This document shows, piece after piece, positions 42,791 through 43,224 of a DNA stretch of 43,224 nucleotides. Under the pieces are notes generated by a model, which was given only the letters and a program-made list of their open reading frames with translations, had not been told where the DNA came from and searched no databases. Within the stretch, counting starts at the first letter, position 1, and the number at the start of each line of letters is the position of its first letter. Both the position numbers and the translations under genes were made by a program. Origin of the DNA: Bdellovibrionaceae bacterium UBA2316 (GTDB lineage: Bacteria; Bdellovibrionota; Bdellovibrionia; Bdellovibrionales; Bdellovibrionaceae); assembly GCA_002345205.1 (NCBI GenBank), contig DDVI01000086.1:47497-90720 (forward strand), given 5' to 3'.

Positions 42791-43198
42791 ATGGTCAAAA
42801 TGAAAGCGCTTTATCAAGGGTCAAAACACTGTTTATTGACTCACCTACCCTCACAATCTGAAATACAAACCGATGCACCAAAAGATAATCACGGGAAAGG
42901 CGAATGCTTCTCCCCAACGGATATGACAGCGGCGTCTCTCCTATCATGCATCCTCACAACGATGGCCATTAAAACAGAACCTCTGGGTTACAAACTCGAT
43001 GGAATTCACGGCACGGTAGAAAAAATTATGATCGCAGACCCAAGACGCATCGGGGAACTCAGACTTGAAATCCACCTACCAAAAAATCTAACGTCAGACC
43101 AACGCTTAAACCTGGAAAACATCGCCGCCGGCTGCCCAGTAAAAGAATCCCTTCATCCGGACACCCTCATTTCCTCAACCTATTTCTACGACTTGTAA
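42791..43198 (+). CDS. OsmC-family protein
   Basis: The 135-residue protein has the OsmC/Ohr fold layout: DMTAASLLSCILTTMAI carries the first redox cysteine (Cys53) and NIAAGCPVKESL the second (Cys115), with a C-terminal strand. Family members reduce organic or fatty-acid hydroperoxides through these two cysteines. GGAGGA lies 5 nt before the ATG. It could be OsmC-like or YhfA-like; Ohr is less likely. Confidence 0.92.
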   Translation: MVKMKALYQGSKHCLLTHLPSQSEIQTDAPKDNHGKGECFSPTDMTAASLLSCILTTMAIKTEPLGYKLDGIHGTVEKIMIADPRRIGELRLEIHLPKNLTSDQRLNLENIAAGCPVKESLHPDTLISSTYFYDL

Positions 43199-43224
43199 GA
43201 AAATAAAGTGCCAGGCCCCAAAAT
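43199..43224 (+). other. Cut 3' region with GTGCCAGGCCCCAAAAT
   Basis: After the OsmC-like stop the window ends in gtgccaggccccaaaat. It shares AGGCCCCAAAA with 2786-2796 and GTGCC with the hairpins near 22868 and 24347. It may be the left half of a hairpin cut by the window edge. Confidence 0.3.

Overview
The window looks like chromosomal DNA from a low-to-moderate GC member of the Bdellovibrionota. The genome is compact, with few long gaps. It has a TIGR02147-family regulator (a family enriched in Bdellovibrio and Fibrobacter), many lipoproteins and secreted proteins, and flagellar operons with sigma-54 promoters. I judge the AT-rich composition to be closer to Bdellovibrio exovorus-type genomes than to B. 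bacteriovorus, but this is a reading impression, not a measurement. No rRNA, tRNA, CRISPR array, transposase or prophage was seen.

Layout. 1-2.6 kb (minus strand): fliL-fliM-fliN-fliO, with fliO cut by the window edge; this is the flagellar C-ring and export operon, led by a clear -24/-12 promoter. 3.3-9.2 kb (minus): flgF-flgG-flgA-flgH-flgI-flgJ, then an AhpD-like gene, led by a second -24/-12 promoter. 9.3-11.6 kb: an MltD-like lytic transglycosylase, a lipoprotein and lgt. 11.8-14.4 kb (plus): a fused cNMP-binding/pseudo-receiver/ATPase regulator overlapping a membrane protein. 14.4-18.4 kb (minus): ileS-lspA and a small unknown protein. 18.5-24.3 kb (minus): a radical SAM/SPASM maturase, a 46-residue candidate precursor peptide not previously called as a gene, a CHASE2 histidine kinase, an NtrC-type regulator and a thioesterase. 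24.4-27.6 kb (plus, divergent): a metzincin-like lipoprotein, a membrane protein, a [2Fe-2S] ferredoxin, an MBL-fold hydrolase and a secreted or outer-membrane protein. 27.7-29.9 kb: an OmpR/EnvZ-like pair. 29.9-36 kb: a TIGR02147 regulator, a Cys-rich repeat lipoprotein and an ECF-sigma/membrane protein/small acidic protein/DUF3106 operon with lipoproteins. 36-43.2 kb: yacG, HU, pfkA, a TonB-like protein, a Tat-exported FAD oxidoreductase, gltS and an OsmC-like protein.

The most unusual system is at 19.0-24.4 kb. A radical SAM enzyme with an intact seven-cysteine SPASM pattern is followed by a small basic peptide gene. That gene ends only 7 nt before a CHASE2 sensor kinase and its sigma-54-type response regulator. 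I read it as a candidate ribosomally made, radical-SAM-modified peptide (RiPP) joined to its own two-component system. The neighbouring divergent protease/ferredoxin genes may serve it. A 118-bp nested palindrome separates the kinase from the regulator.

Several starts given here are shorter than the longest open frame (fliL, flgF, flgJ, lgt, lspA, HU and several lipoproteins). They were chosen from ribosome-binding sites, family N-termini, signal peptides or promoter positions.
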